A stretch of DNA of 64,000 nucleotides. Source: Bacteroidia bacterium. Its GTDB lineage: Bacteria > Bacteroidota > Bacteroidia > B-17B0 > Aurantibacillaceae. This document shows, one piece after another, positions 20,089 to 29,568 of this stretch (position 1 is its first letter; each line of letters starts with the position of its first letter). Below the pieces are notes generated by a model. The model saw only the letters and a program-made list of their open reading frames with translations. It was not told the DNA's origin and searched no databases. The stretch lies in assembly GCA_021740825.1 (NCBI GenBank), contig JAIOZA010000001.1, positions 62,001 to 126,000 of the forward strand. Reading direction: 5' to 3'. Position numbers and translations under genes: made by a program.

Positions 20089-20643
20089 TTGAGTAAATTT
20101 GTTACTCAATTAATGATTCAGACACTCATATCATCAAAAACTAGAATAAAATTACTACTTAAATTTTTTTTAAATAGTAATACAACCGCCTATTTACGTG
20201 GGTTAGAAGAGGAATTTGGCGAATCTACTAACTCAATACGTTTAGAGTTAAATCGCTTCGAAAACGCTGGTTTTTTAGAATCTTATAGCGAATCCAATAA
20301 AAAAGTGTTTAAAGTAAATGTAAAACACCCTTTGTTTAAAGATATTAATAGCATTGTTTTAAAATTGGTAGGTTTAAATTACGTAATTGACTACGTTTTG
20401 AAACATATGGGAGATTTAAAGCTCGTTTATTTAGTGGGAAATTTATCTAAAGGAAAAGATTCAGATGTTATTGATTTAGTTTTAGTGGGAGATATTAACG
20501 AACCTTTTTTAATACAATTAATTGTTAAGACGGAAAAGAAAATAAATAAAAGAATAAATTACATTCATTATAAAGAAATTGATTTTAATTTAAAAAACAT
20601 AACAATTGTGGGAGTTAGCCCACTTTTATTATGGAGTAAATAA
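20089..20643 (+). CDS. Winged-helix regulator with degenerate nucleotidyltransferase-like domain
   Basis: N-term ArsR-like HTH (STNSIRLELNRFENAGFLESYSE), C-term YLVGNLSKGKDSDVIDLVLVGD. Confidence 0.75.
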   Translation: MSKFVTQLMIQTLISSKTRIKLLLKFFLNSNTTAYLRGLEEEFGESTNSIRLELNRFENAGFLESYSESNKKVFKVNVKHPLFKDINSIVLKLVGLNYVIDYVLKHMGDLKLVYLVGNLSKGKDSDVIDLVLVGDINEPFLIQLIVKTEKKINKRINYIHYKEIDFNLKNITIVGVSPLLLWSK

Positions 20644-20651
20644 ATTGATAA

Positions 20652-20791
20652 TTATTCTTTGAATTTGTTGAAACATACAATTTCAATATTAGAGTCCACT
20701 TAGTAGATTGTGACTATGGTGGCGAAGCTATAAGTAAACAAAAAAATTGGATTATACAGTCATTAAAAAAAAATTACAGTTCAATAAATTA
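20652..20791 (+). pseudogene. Possible 3' remnant of a lost gene
   Basis: Stop-to-stop frame without a start codon but protein-like: LFFEFVETYNFNIRVHLVDCDYGGEAISKQKNWIIQSLKKNYSSIN*. Confidence 0.35.
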
Positions 20792-20799
20792 ATTAAACT

Positions 20800-21411
20800 A
20801 TGATTGTTATTGTTGATTATGGCCTAGGGAATCTTGCTTCAGTTTTAAATATGTTTAAAAAGATTGGCGTAAAGGATGTTTTGATCTCTGGAGACATAGA
20901 TGTAATTGCAAAGGCTTCAAAGTTAATATTACCTGGCGTGGGGGCTTTTGATGCTGGAATGACTTATTTAGAAGAATCTCAACTTATAACTATATTAAAT
21001 CAAAAAGCAATAATAGAAAAAGTGCCAGTACTTGGGATTTGTTTGGGAATGCAGCTATTAACGAAGCGAAGTGATGAAGGTACAAAAATTGGCTTAGGGT
21101 GGATTGATGCGGAAACCATTAAATTCAATATGGAACCCGAGTTAAAATTAAAAGTCCCTCATATGGGTTGGAATTACATTAAAGTACTAAAGAAAAACCC
21201 ACTAATTGATATGGAAAGTAATAATAGGTTTTATTTTGTTCATTCGTTTTATGTAAAGTGTTTTGATGAAAGTCAATCGATCGCAACGAGTAATTTTGGT
21301 ATAGATTTTACTTGTATGGTTAATAAAGGAAATATTTACGGGGCACAGTTTCATCCAGAAAAAAGTTTAAAATTTGGTATGAAAGTTTTAGAAAACTTTG
21401 CTAAATTATAA
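20800..21411 (+). CDS. hisH: HisH-type glutamine amidotransferase subunit of the sugar-amidine pathway (HisH2/WbpG partner)
   Basis: VDYGLGNLASVLNMFKKIG, VLGICLGMQLL, FHPEKS. Confidence 0.9.
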   Translation: MIVIVDYGLGNLASVLNMFKKIGVKDVLISGDIDVIAKASKLILPGVGAFDAGMTYLEESQLITILNQKAIIEKVPVLGICLGMQLLTKRSDEGTKIGLGWIDAETIKFNMEPELKLKVPHMGWNYIKVLKKNPLIDMESNNRFYFVHSFYVKCFDESQSIATSNFGIDFTCMVNKGNIYGAQFHPEKSLKFGMKVLENFAKL

Positions 21412-22166
21412 TGGCTCTTAAACGTATTATACCTTTTTTATTATATGATGGAAGCGGTTTAGTTAAAACCGTAAAGTTTAAAAATCCATCCTATATTGGC
21501 GATCCAATTAATGCCATTAAAATTTATAATGATAAAGAAGTAGACGAACTTATTTTGATTGATATAAATGCAAGTAAGCAAAAGCGTAAACCACATTTCG
21601 ACAAGATAGCTGACATGGCAAGCGAAGCTTTTATGCCTTTTGCTTATGGTGGTGGAGTAAAAACATTTGAAGATTTCGCGAAGCTTTATAAGATTGGGGT
21701 AGAAAAAGTAATTGTAAATTCACTAATACAAGAAAATCCTGAAGTAATTAAAAAAGTAATTTCCCAATATGGTTCTCAAGCCGTTGTTGCTTGTGTAGAT
21801 TTTAAGAAACCGTTATTTGGTCCAAAAAATGTATTCTCATATATCGGCCGTAAAATTAAATTTAACTTGAATGAATATATTTCCTATTTAGCTAATGACA
21901 TTGGGGTTGGTGAATTGATGTTGTATAGTGTCGATAAGGATGGTACATGGGAAGGTTATGATGTTGATATTATTGAAGAATTAATAAATATTGTGGATAT
22001 TCCTGTAATTGCCTGTGGCGGCTGTGGAAGCATTACTGACTTGAAACATATCTTATATAAATCCAATGTAAATGCGGCAGCTATTGGAAGCATGGCCGTG
22101 TATAGCAAAAAAGGAATGGGGGTGTTAATTAATTTTCCAAAACGAGAAACTATAATTATTGAATAG
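21411..22166 (+). CDS. HisF-type cyclase paralogue (HisF2, sugar-amidine pathway)
   Basis: LKRIIPFLLYDGSGLVKTVKFKNPSYIGDPINAIKIYN; Asp normally in the CLDV motif is replaced (PFLLY). Confidence 0.9.
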   Translation: MALKRIIPFLLYDGSGLVKTVKFKNPSYIGDPINAIKIYNDKEVDELILIDINASKQKRKPHFDKIADMASEAFMPFAYGGGVKTFEDFAKLYKIGVEKVIVNSLIQENPEVIKKVISQYGSQAVVACVDFKKPLFGPKNVFSYIGRKIKFNLNEYISYLANDIGVGELMLYSVDKDGTWEGYDVDIIEELINIVDIPVIACGGCGSITDLKHILYKSNVNAAAIGSMAVYSKKGMGVLINFPKRETIIIE

Positions 22167-23016
22167 GATGCAAAAGAAAGAACATTGGGATTTAACAATT
22201 AAGCCACATTCTAAGTGGTATGATTTAAGATTGGGAGAGATTTTTCGGTATAAGGATTTATTGTTTCTATTTGTTCGAAGAGATTTTGTTTCAGTATATA
22301 AGCAAACCATTTTGGGGCCTATTTGGTTTTTTATACAACCTATTATTACGACTATTACTTTTTCTGTTATTTTTGGAAACTTAGCGCATATATCAACAGA
22401 TGGTTTACCTCCTGTTTTATTTTATATGTGTGGCATTACTTTGTGGAGTTATTTTTCTGATACCCTTTCTAAAACTTCAGACACATTTACTACCAATTCA
22501 GGCATTTTTGGTAAAGTTTATTTCCCTCGAATGATAGTGCCATTATCAGTAGTAGTTTCTAACTTAATTAAATTGGTAATTCAGTTTGTTTTGTTTTTGA
22601 CAATATGGCTTTATTTTTTTGTTAAAACAAATCAGGTGCATCCAAATGGAACTATCGTTTTAATTCCCTTTTTAATCTTGTTAATTGGTTTCATGGGGTT
22701 AAGTTTTGGTATCATTATATCATCATTAACAACTAAATACAGGGACTTAAAATTTTTAGTGACTTTCGGAATTCAATTAATGATGTACGCTTCACCCATT
22801 GTTTATCCTTTGTCTATTGTGTCCGAAAAATATAAGTGGATTATTTTAGCCAATCCTGTAACCAGTATTATCGAAACATTTAAATATGCGATGCTAGGTG
22901 TTGGGGAATTTAATTGGATGTATTTAGGCTATAGCATTGCATTTACAACTGTATTGTTTTTTATTGGATTAATTATTTTTCACAAAGTAGAAAAGTCTTT
23001 TATGGACACTGTTTAA
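22159..23016 (+). CDS. wzm: O-antigen/polysaccharide ABC transporter permease (Wzm-like)
   Basis: RRDFVSVYKQTILGPIWFFIQPI, ASPIVYPLSIV, NPVTSIIETFKYAMLG. Confidence 0.92.
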   Translation: MNRMQKKEHWDLTIKPHSKWYDLRLGEIFRYKDLLFLFVRRDFVSVYKQTILGPIWFFIQPIITTITFSVIFGNLAHISTDGLPPVLFYMCGITLWSYFSDTLSKTSDTFTTNSGIFGKVYFPRMIVPLSVVVSNLIKLVIQFVLFLTIWLYFFVKTNQVHPNGTIVLIPFLILLIGFMGLSFGIIISSLTTKYRDLKFLVTFGIQLMMYASPIVYPLSIVSEKYKWIILANPVTSIIETFKYAMLGVGEFNWMYLGYSIAFTTVLFFIGLIIFHKVEKSFMDTV

Positions 23017-23019
23017 CGA

Positions 23020-24297
23020 ATGAGTAATGTAGTATTAAAAGCAGAAAACATTGCAAAACAATACCGCTTAGGTCAACTAGGAACTGGTACAATCTCTCAT
23101 GACTTAAACAGATTGGTAGCAAAACTAAGAGGCAAAGAAGATCCCTATTTGAAAATTGGTGAAGCTAATGATAGAAGTCAATTTGGCGGTAGCGATTATG
23201 TGTGGTCGTTAAAAGACATAAATTTTGAAGTAAAGCAGGGAGAGGTATTAGGAATTATTGGGAAGAATGGCGCAGGAAAATCTACCTTATTAAAAATATT
23301 ATCGCAAGTAACAACGCCAACAACCGGGCAAGTTAAAGTAAAAGGACGTATTGCCGCTTTACTGGAAGTTGGTACCGGCTTTCATCCTGATTTAAGTGGG
23401 CGGGAGAATATTTTTTTAAATGGCGCTATTTTAGGAATGACTAAAGTTGAAATAAAAAGTAAACTTGATGAAATTGTTGATTTTAGTGGTGTTGCAAAAT
23501 ATTTGGATACGCCTGTAAAACGTTACTCGTCAGGTATGATGGTGCGATTGGGCTTTGCCGTGGCAGCCCACTTGGAGCCTGAGATTTTAATTGTGGATGA
23601 AGTATTGGCTGTAGGTGATGCTGAGTTTCAGGAAAAATGTTTAGGGAAAATGAAGAACGTGAGCGGTCAGGGCAGAACAGTTTTGTTTGTAAGTCACAAT
23701 ATGGCCGCTATTAAATCTCTTTGTAAACGCACTATTGTTTTAAAAAATGGAGAAACTTATTTTGACGGAAATGTTGTTGATGGTATTACAAAATATTTAG
23801 AAGCATTAAATCCTTCAATAAATAAAGGTGCAATTGAAAAACATCACCGTACAGTGAACACCGGTTTTGTTTTTATTAAAAGCGTTAGTTTGGAAAATGA
23901 AGAGTTCGCAAACGGAAATAGTATTTATTTTAATAACGAAATTGGCATAAGTTGCCAGGTTGAGTTTTTGAAAGATATATCAAATGTATTGTTTGACATA
24001 AGAATAATGAGTGCTGATGGTATTGAAATATTACATTCAATGAACATATATGAAAATAATTTTGTGGATGTGAAAAAAGGAATGGTAAATACAAATGTTA
24101 TTTTGGAAAACAGATTGCAACCCGGTAAATATTTTATTACTATTGGAGTGCATTTAAGTGATGGTCTTACTTTAGATTATCTAGAAAATATTTTAGAAAT
24201 AAATGTATTAAATGTGGCGAAAAATAATCAAAAGGGCTTGATTTATGATTTTAAATTAGGTTATGTAAGGCCTCATGCCACTTGGAAAATAAATTAA
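23020..24297 (+). CDS. wzt: O-antigen/polysaccharide ABC transporter ATPase with C-terminal sugar-binding domain (Wzt-like)
   Basis: GIIGKNGAGKSTLLKILSQ, YSSGMMVRLGFAVAAHLEPEILIVDEVLAVGD, extra ~170 aa C-terminal beta-rich domain. Confidence 0.92.
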   Translation: MSNVVLKAENIAKQYRLGQLGTGTISHDLNRLVAKLRGKEDPYLKIGEANDRSQFGGSDYVWSLKDINFEVKQGEVLGIIGKNGAGKSTLLKILSQVTTPTTGQVKVKGRIAALLEVGTGFHPDLSGRENIFLNGAILGMTKVEIKSKLDEIVDFSGVAKYLDTPVKRYSSGMMVRLGFAVAAHLEPEILIVDEVLAVGDAEFQEKCLGKMKNVSGQGRTVLFVSHNMAAIKSLCKRTIVLKNGETYFDGNVVDGITKYLEALNPSINKGAIEKHHRTVNTGFVFIKSVSLENEEFANGNSIYFNNEIGISCQVEFLKDISNVLFDIRIMSADGIEILHSMNIYENNFVDVKKGMVNTNVILENRLQPGKYFITIGVHLSDGLTLDYLENILEINVLNVAKNNQKGLIYDFKLGYVRPHATWKIN

Positions 24298-24298
24298 T

Positions 24299-25408
24299 AT
24301 GAACCAGTTTATACCTCTAGCTAAACCAAATATTTTGGAAAAAGACATAGCCTTAGTTATTGATGTTTTAAGAAGCGGAATGTTAGTGCAAGGCAAATAT
24401 GTTGATGAGCTGGAGAAGAGTTTTGTGCATAATACCGGAGCAAGTTATGCAAGTGCATTAAGTAACGGTACAGCTACTTTACATTTGGCATTAATAGCTT
24501 TAGGAATAAAAGCAGGTGATGAAGTTATAGTGCCGGCATTTTCATATATAGCAACAGCAAATGTTGTTGAATTGGTGGGTGCAAAACCTGTTTTTGTTGA
24601 CATAGATTTAGCAACCTTTAATATTGATGTTACTAAAATTGAAGCCGTAATTTCTTCAAAAACAAAAGCAATTATTCCAGTGCATGAATTTGGTTTGGCT
24701 TGCGATATTGAGGCAGTAATGGTTATTGCTAAAAAACATAATCTATTTGTAATTGAAGATTCAGCCTGTGCCTTAGGCGCTTTGTATAAAAACAAACACG
24801 TTGGTAGCTTCGGTAATTTTGGCTCATTTTCTTTGCATCCGCGTAAAGCTATTAGTTGTGGTGAAGGCGGTATGCTAATTACAAATAATTTGGATTTGGA
24901 TAAAAAAATTAAAATTTTGCGAAATCATGGTACCGAAATAATTGACGGTAAAATGGATTTTACAGAGTTTGGGTTTAATTACCGAATGACTGATTTTCAG
25001 GCAGCATTAGTAGTATCGCAATTAGACCGGTTGCAAAATAGTATTAATTATAAAAATGAATTAGCTGATATTTATTTTTCTGAGATTAAATCCGATAAAA
25101 TTCAATTGCCTTTTGTGCCCAATTACACGTCACATACATGGCAAACATTTCATGTTGTTTTAGATGAAAGTGTAAACAGAGATGAAATCATTATAAAATT
25201 AAAAGAAAATAATATTGGCGCCAATTATGGAGCTCAATGTATGCCTTATATGAAATCATTTAAGGAAAAATACAAGTATAATTGCGAAACACTTTTTCCG
25301 AATGCTTTAAAAGCTTATAAACAAGGACTTGCCTTACCTATTTATGATTTAGTAAATAAGGAACAAATAAATTATATATCTAAAACAATAAAGAATTTAA
25401 TACCATGA
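24299..25408 (+). CDS. DegT/DnrJ/EryC1/StrS aminotransferase
   Basis: [57 protein letters not shown]. Confidence 0.93.
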   Translation: MNQFIPLAKPNILEKDIALVIDVLRSGMLVQGKYVDELEKSFVHNTGASYASALSNGTATLHLALIALGIKAGDEVIVPAFSYIATANVVELVGAKPVFVDIDLATFNIDVTKIEAVISSKTKAIIPVHEFGLACDIEAVMVIAKKHNLFVIEDSACALGALYKNKHVGSFGNFGSFSLHPRKAISCGEGGMLITNNLDLDKKIKILRNHGTEIIDGKMDFTEFGFNYRMTDFQAALVVSQLDRLQNSINYKNELADIYFSEIKSDKIQLPFVPNYTSHTWQTFHVVLDESVNRDEIIIKLKENNIGANYGAQCMPYMKSFKEKYKYNCETLFPNALKAYKQGLALPIYDLVNKEQINYISKTIKNLIP

Positions 25409-26355
25409 TAACAAACAAAACTATTTTTATTACAGGTGGTGCTGGCTTTATAGCAAACACACTTATTAAACATTATATAAACGACAATAAAATTGTAGTA
25501 TATGATAATTTTCATCGAGATACATTAAGCAATAGTGATGTAGCCAAACACACTAATTTAACCATTGTAAAAGGAGATGTGTTGGATTTAGTAGCCTTAA
25601 CAAATGCTATGAAAGGGGCTGATATAGTTATTCATGCTGCCGGCATTGCCGGCATTGATACAGTAATCAAAAATCCTGTGCGCACCATGCAAGTAAATAT
25701 GATTGGGACAGCTAATGCTTTAGAAGCTGCACATGTAAATAATATTACTGAGAGGTTTATTGATTTTTCAACTTCAGAAGTCTTTGGATCTATGGCCTTT
25801 AAATCATCTGAAACAGATCAAACAGTTTCTGGCAGTGCAGGTGAAGCACGTTGGACTTATGCCGTTAGTAAATTAGCCGGTGAACATTTGGCACATGCTT
25901 ACTTTAAACAATACCAATTGCCTGTTGTAACCGTAAGACCATTTAACGTATATGGACCGGGACAAACCGGAGAAGGAGCTATTCAAATTTTTATTAAAAA
26001 AGCATTGAAGAATGAAGATATTCATATTGATGGAGACGGCTCTCAAATTAGAGCCTGGTGCTTTGTTGATGATTTTGTAGATTGTTTAATTCGTTGCGTT
26101 GAAAATCCAAAAGCTATTGGCGAAAGTTTTAATATCGGAAATTCGAGAGCCGTAATCACTATTTTAGGTTTAGCGCAATTGGTGTGCCGCGTATTAAAAT
26201 CAGATTCTAAAATTTTGTTTGATCCGCCTTTGTCTGCCGATATTGCTATACGCATACCGAGTGTAGAAAAAACAAAAGAGGTTTTAGATTTTAAGGCCAA
26301 AGTAGATTTGGAAGAAGGCGTTTTAAGAACATCAGAATACATGAAAACTTTGTAA
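25405..26355 (+). CDS. NAD-dependent epimerase/dehydratase
   Basis: [44 protein letters not shown]. Confidence 0.9.
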   Translation: MITNKTIFITGGAGFIANTLIKHYINDNKIVVYDNFHRDTLSNSDVAKHTNLTIVKGDVLDLVALTNAMKGADIVIHAAGIAGIDTVIKNPVRTMQVNMIGTANALEAAHVNNITERFIDFSTSEVFGSMAFKSSETDQTVSGSAGEARWTYAVSKLAGEHLAHAYFKQYQLPVVTVRPFNVYGPGQTGEGAIQIFIKKALKNEDIHIDGDGSQIRAWCFVDDFVDCLIRCVENPKAIGESFNIGNSRAVITILGLAQLVCRVLKSDSKILFDPPLSADIAIRIPSVEKTKEVLDFKAKVDLEEGVLRTSEYMKTL

Positions 26356-26356
26356 G

Positions 26357-27157
26357 ATGCGGATAGTTTTTTTTGGTGCTTCTGAATTGGGTTTTGATTG
26401 TTGCAAACATCTTGTTGAACTAGGCTATCAAGTGGTTGGAATATGTACAATACCTTCTACTTTTAGCATTAAATATAAAGCTGATAGTGAAAGGCGAAAT
26501 GTACAAAATGTTTTATATAAAGATTTTTCTTATTTTAATAACAAATTTGGTATCCCTGTTTGCGTGGTGGAAACAAAAATGTCAGACTATATAGAAATTA
26601 TTGAGTTGTGGAAGCCTGACTTTATTTTAGTTATTGGCTGGTATTACATGATTCCAGAAAGAATTATGAGATTGCCAATCAAAGGAGTAGCTGGCATACA
26701 CGCATCTTTATTGCCAAAATATAGAGGTAATGCGCCACTAGTATGGGCAATGATAAATGGAGAAGAAGAAACAGGCGTTTCACTTTTTTATATTGAAGGC
26801 AATGGAGTTGATGAAGGCGATATTATTCAGCAGGATAAATTTAAAATCGAAAATTCTGATACCATTAAAGAGGTACTAGAAAAAGCAAAAATAGCATCTC
26901 TAAAAATATTGACTACATCTCTCCCTTTAATTACTGATGAAATTGCTCCACGTCTAAAACAAAATAATAGTGAAGCTACTTATTTCCCAAAAAGAAGTCC
27001 AGAAGATGGATTAATTGATTGGACGTGGGATAAACAGCGTATTAAAAATTTTGTTCGTGCGCAAACAAAACCATACCCAGGCGCTTTTACATTTATAAAT
27101 GACAAAAAAATTATAATTTGGGATGGTGATATTGAAATTATTAATAATAAAGACTGA
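26357..27157 (+). CDS. Formyltransferase-family protein (probable sugar N-formyltransferase)
   Basis: GIHASLLPKYRGNAPLVWAMINGEEETGVSLFYIEGNGVDEGDII (Fmt/ArnA-N-like catalytic region). Confidence 0.87.
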   Translation: MRIVFFGASELGFDCCKHLVELGYQVVGICTIPSTFSIKYKADSERRNVQNVLYKDFSYFNNKFGIPVCVVETKMSDYIEIIELWKPDFILVIGWYYMIPERIMRLPIKGVAGIHASLLPKYRGNAPLVWAMINGEEETGVSLFYIEGNGVDEGDIIQQDKFKIENSDTIKEVLEKAKIASLKILTTSLPLITDEIAPRLKQNNSEATYFPKRSPEDGLIDWTWDKQRIKNFVRAQTKPYPGAFTFINDKKIIIWDGDIEIINNKD

Positions 27158-28302
27158 TGCAAAACTGTAAACGCTGTATATATAATTCATCCATTCCTAA
27201 AATTTCATTTAACACAGATGGTATTTGTAATTATTGTGAGCAATACAATTCAATGAATTTACAATACCAAACAGGTGATGCAGGTGAAAAAATGATTGAA
27301 GAGTATGTTGCTCAAATGAAAAAAGATGGTAAGGGTAAACCTTATGATGTGGTAATAGGTGTTAGTGGTGGTTGTGATTCATCATATATGTTGCATTTAG
27401 CAAAAAATGTTTATGGTTTGAGAGTTCTAGCTGCTCATTTTGATAATACCTATAACTCAAAGATTGCCGTTGAAAATATAAAAATTGTATTAGATAAATT
27501 AAATATCGATTTATATACCTACGTTGTAGATAATAAAGAATTTGAGAACATTCAAAAGTCTTTATTATTAGCGTCAGTTCCAGAATTTGAAGCGGCCACA
27601 GATTTATCATTAGCAACTACACATTATATGGCATGTGCAAAATATGGCATAAAACATATATGGGAAGGACACTCATTCCGAACTGAAGGAGTATCTCCTC
27701 CAGGGTGGTTTTATATGGATGCTAAATACATTAAATCCATACATAAGCAATTCGGAGATGGTATTATTACATCAACGCCATTACTATGGTTGAGTAAATG
27801 GATAAAATGGATGGTAGTGGATAAAATAAAAAAATTCAGACCATTATATTATCTGGATTATAACAAAGAAGAAGTTAAAACTTTTTTGGCAAAAGAATAC
27901 GCTTGGCAATGGTACGGTGGACATCATATGGAAAACAGGACTGCTTATTTTATTAATAATTATTATTTGCCTGTAAAATTTGGTATTGACTTGCGCTGGT
28001 GCGAATATTCAGCTTTGGTGAGAAGTGGATATTTAACCAGATATGAAGCACTATTTAAAATTAAAGAACCGAAGCCATTTGAAAATGATTTATTAATGGA
28101 AATAAAATCACGTTTAAAATTATCGGATGTTGATTGGGAAGCAATAATGAATGCTCCTAATAAACATTATACCGATTATCCTACTTACAAAAAAACATTT
28201 GAGCGCATGCGACCATTCTTTTTTATTTTATTAAAATCAGGTTATGTTACCCAAAGTTTTTATGATAAATTTTGTGTTTTGAAAGAAGAGAAATTATTAT
28301 AA
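27157..28302 (+). CDS. N-acetyl sugar amidotransferase (WbpG-like)
   Basis: CxxC pairs CKRCIYNSS...GICNYCEQY and PP-loop GVSGGCDSSYMLHLA. Confidence 0.92.
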   Translation: MQNCKRCIYNSSIPKISFNTDGICNYCEQYNSMNLQYQTGDAGEKMIEEYVAQMKKDGKGKPYDVVIGVSGGCDSSYMLHLAKNVYGLRVLAAHFDNTYNSKIAVENIKIVLDKLNIDLYTYVVDNKEFENIQKSLLLASVPEFEAATDLSLATTHYMACAKYGIKHIWEGHSFRTEGVSPPGWFYMDAKYIKSIHKQFGDGIITSTPLLWLSKWIKWMVVDKIKKFRPLYYLDYNKEEVKTFLAKEYAWQWYGGHHMENRTAYFINNYYLPVKFGIDLRWCEYSALVRSGYLTRYEALFKIKEPKPFENDLLMEIKSRLKLSDVDWEAIMNAPNKHYTDYPTYKKTFERMRPFFFILLKSGYVTQSFYDKFCVLKEEKLL

Positions 28303-28308
28303 TTATAA

Positions 28309-29556
28309 ATGAGAATACTTATTGGCACTGTAGAAATTTGTGGGTGGATAAAAACGTTAAAAGATGAACTTGAAAAACAAGGGCATTCTGTCACCACAAT
28401 TTCTGAACCATATCATTATGCCCCAAATTATAAATACGATATATCTCATCAAAATTTTGTAAAGGATTATATTTCATATAGAATTGGTGTTAATTCTTTT
28501 TTTAATTCGATAACAATAAAATCTTATTCTTTTTTAGAAAAAATTGCTAATAAATTCTTCCCCAAAAAATTAAATAATTATGTCCTTAATAAAGCAAATA
28601 ATTATTTCTTTAAAAACACTGATGTGTTTATTTATTTTTGGAATGGTTTAACCACTAATGAAAATGACATTCTACAATTTAAAAAAAATGGTGTTAAAAT
28701 AATAACTTGGTTTGTTGGAGATGATGTTCGTTATTATCCAGCTATGCAAGAGGAATTTGAAATTAAGAATAAATTTTATGAAGGGTATTTTCAAAAAAAT
28801 TTTAATGACTTGTTAAGAAAATTACGAATACATGAGAAATATTCAGATATAATTTTTTCAGTTCCTGATCAAGCATCTTTAGCACTTAGGCCATATTACC
28901 ATCTTCAAATTCCAGTAAAAATAGAAAGGTTTCAATTTAAACAGTCAAACAATACTGTACCAATTGTTGTACATATTCCCAGTAGTCAACAAATTAAAGG
29001 AACTGCAATAATTAGAACGGTCATAAACGAACTTAAAAACGAAGGACTTAATTTTATTTATAGGGAATTAATAAATATACCAAATAGCCAGGTGTTAAAT
29101 GAACTTTCAAATGCTGATATTCTTGTTGATGAACTGTTTTTACATGGCCCCGGTGTTTTGTCATTCGAGGCAATGTGCAGTGGTTGCGCTGTTGCAACAA
29201 GGTATCTCGAAAATTCACCAATAGTTTTTCGTCCACCGGTGGTTTCAATAACAGAGGAAAACATTAAAGAAAAATTACGATTACTAATTACTAATAATGA
29301 ATTAAGAAATGATGTAATTCAAAAAGGAAAGTTATATGTTGAGGATAATAACAAGGTGGAATCAATTGTGAAAAATATGCTATCGAAACTTTCTGTAGAT
29401 ACAAAAGCAGATTACTATCCTAATTACTTCCGTGAAAATTTTGAACCACAAAATGATTTAATTGAATATGTAAATAGCATGACTGAATTTGTAAAAGATG
29501 AGACGTGGTATAAGAAGAATATTTTACCTGGTGTGAGAAACGAATTAAAATTTTAG
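28309..29556 (+). CDS. Glycosyltransferase
   Basis: GT-B style C-terminal part LSNADILVDELFLHGPGVLSFEAMCSGCAVATR. Confidence 0.65.
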   Translation: MRILIGTVEICGWIKTLKDELEKQGHSVTTISEPYHYAPNYKYDISHQNFVKDYISYRIGVNSFFNSITIKSYSFLEKIANKFFPKKLNNYVLNKANNYFFKNTDVFIYFWNGLTTNENDILQFKKNGVKIITWFVGDDVRYYPAMQEEFEIKNKFYEGYFQKNFNDLLRKLRIHEKYSDIIFSVPDQASLALRPYYHLQIPVKIERFQFKQSNNTVPIVVHIPSSQQIKGTAIIRTVINELKNEGLNFIYRELINIPNSQVLNELSNADILVDELFLHGPGVLSFEAMCSGCAVATRYLENSPIVFRPPVVSITEENIKEKLRLLITNNELRNDVIQKGKLYVEDNNKVESIVKNMLSKLSVDTKADYYPNYFRENFEPQNDLIEYVNSMTEFVKDETWYKKNILPGVRNELKF

Positions 29557-29568
29557 AAAAGGTTTTGC

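Noticed and set aside
20800-22166. HisH/HisF as histidine biosynthesis genes
   Set aside because: Located in a polysaccharide locus, no other his genes nearby, HisF lacks the usual N-terminal Asp motif, WbpG partners present
29054-29264. Two overlapping minus ORFs
   Set aside because: Antisense to a glycosyltransferase CDS with no recognisable motif
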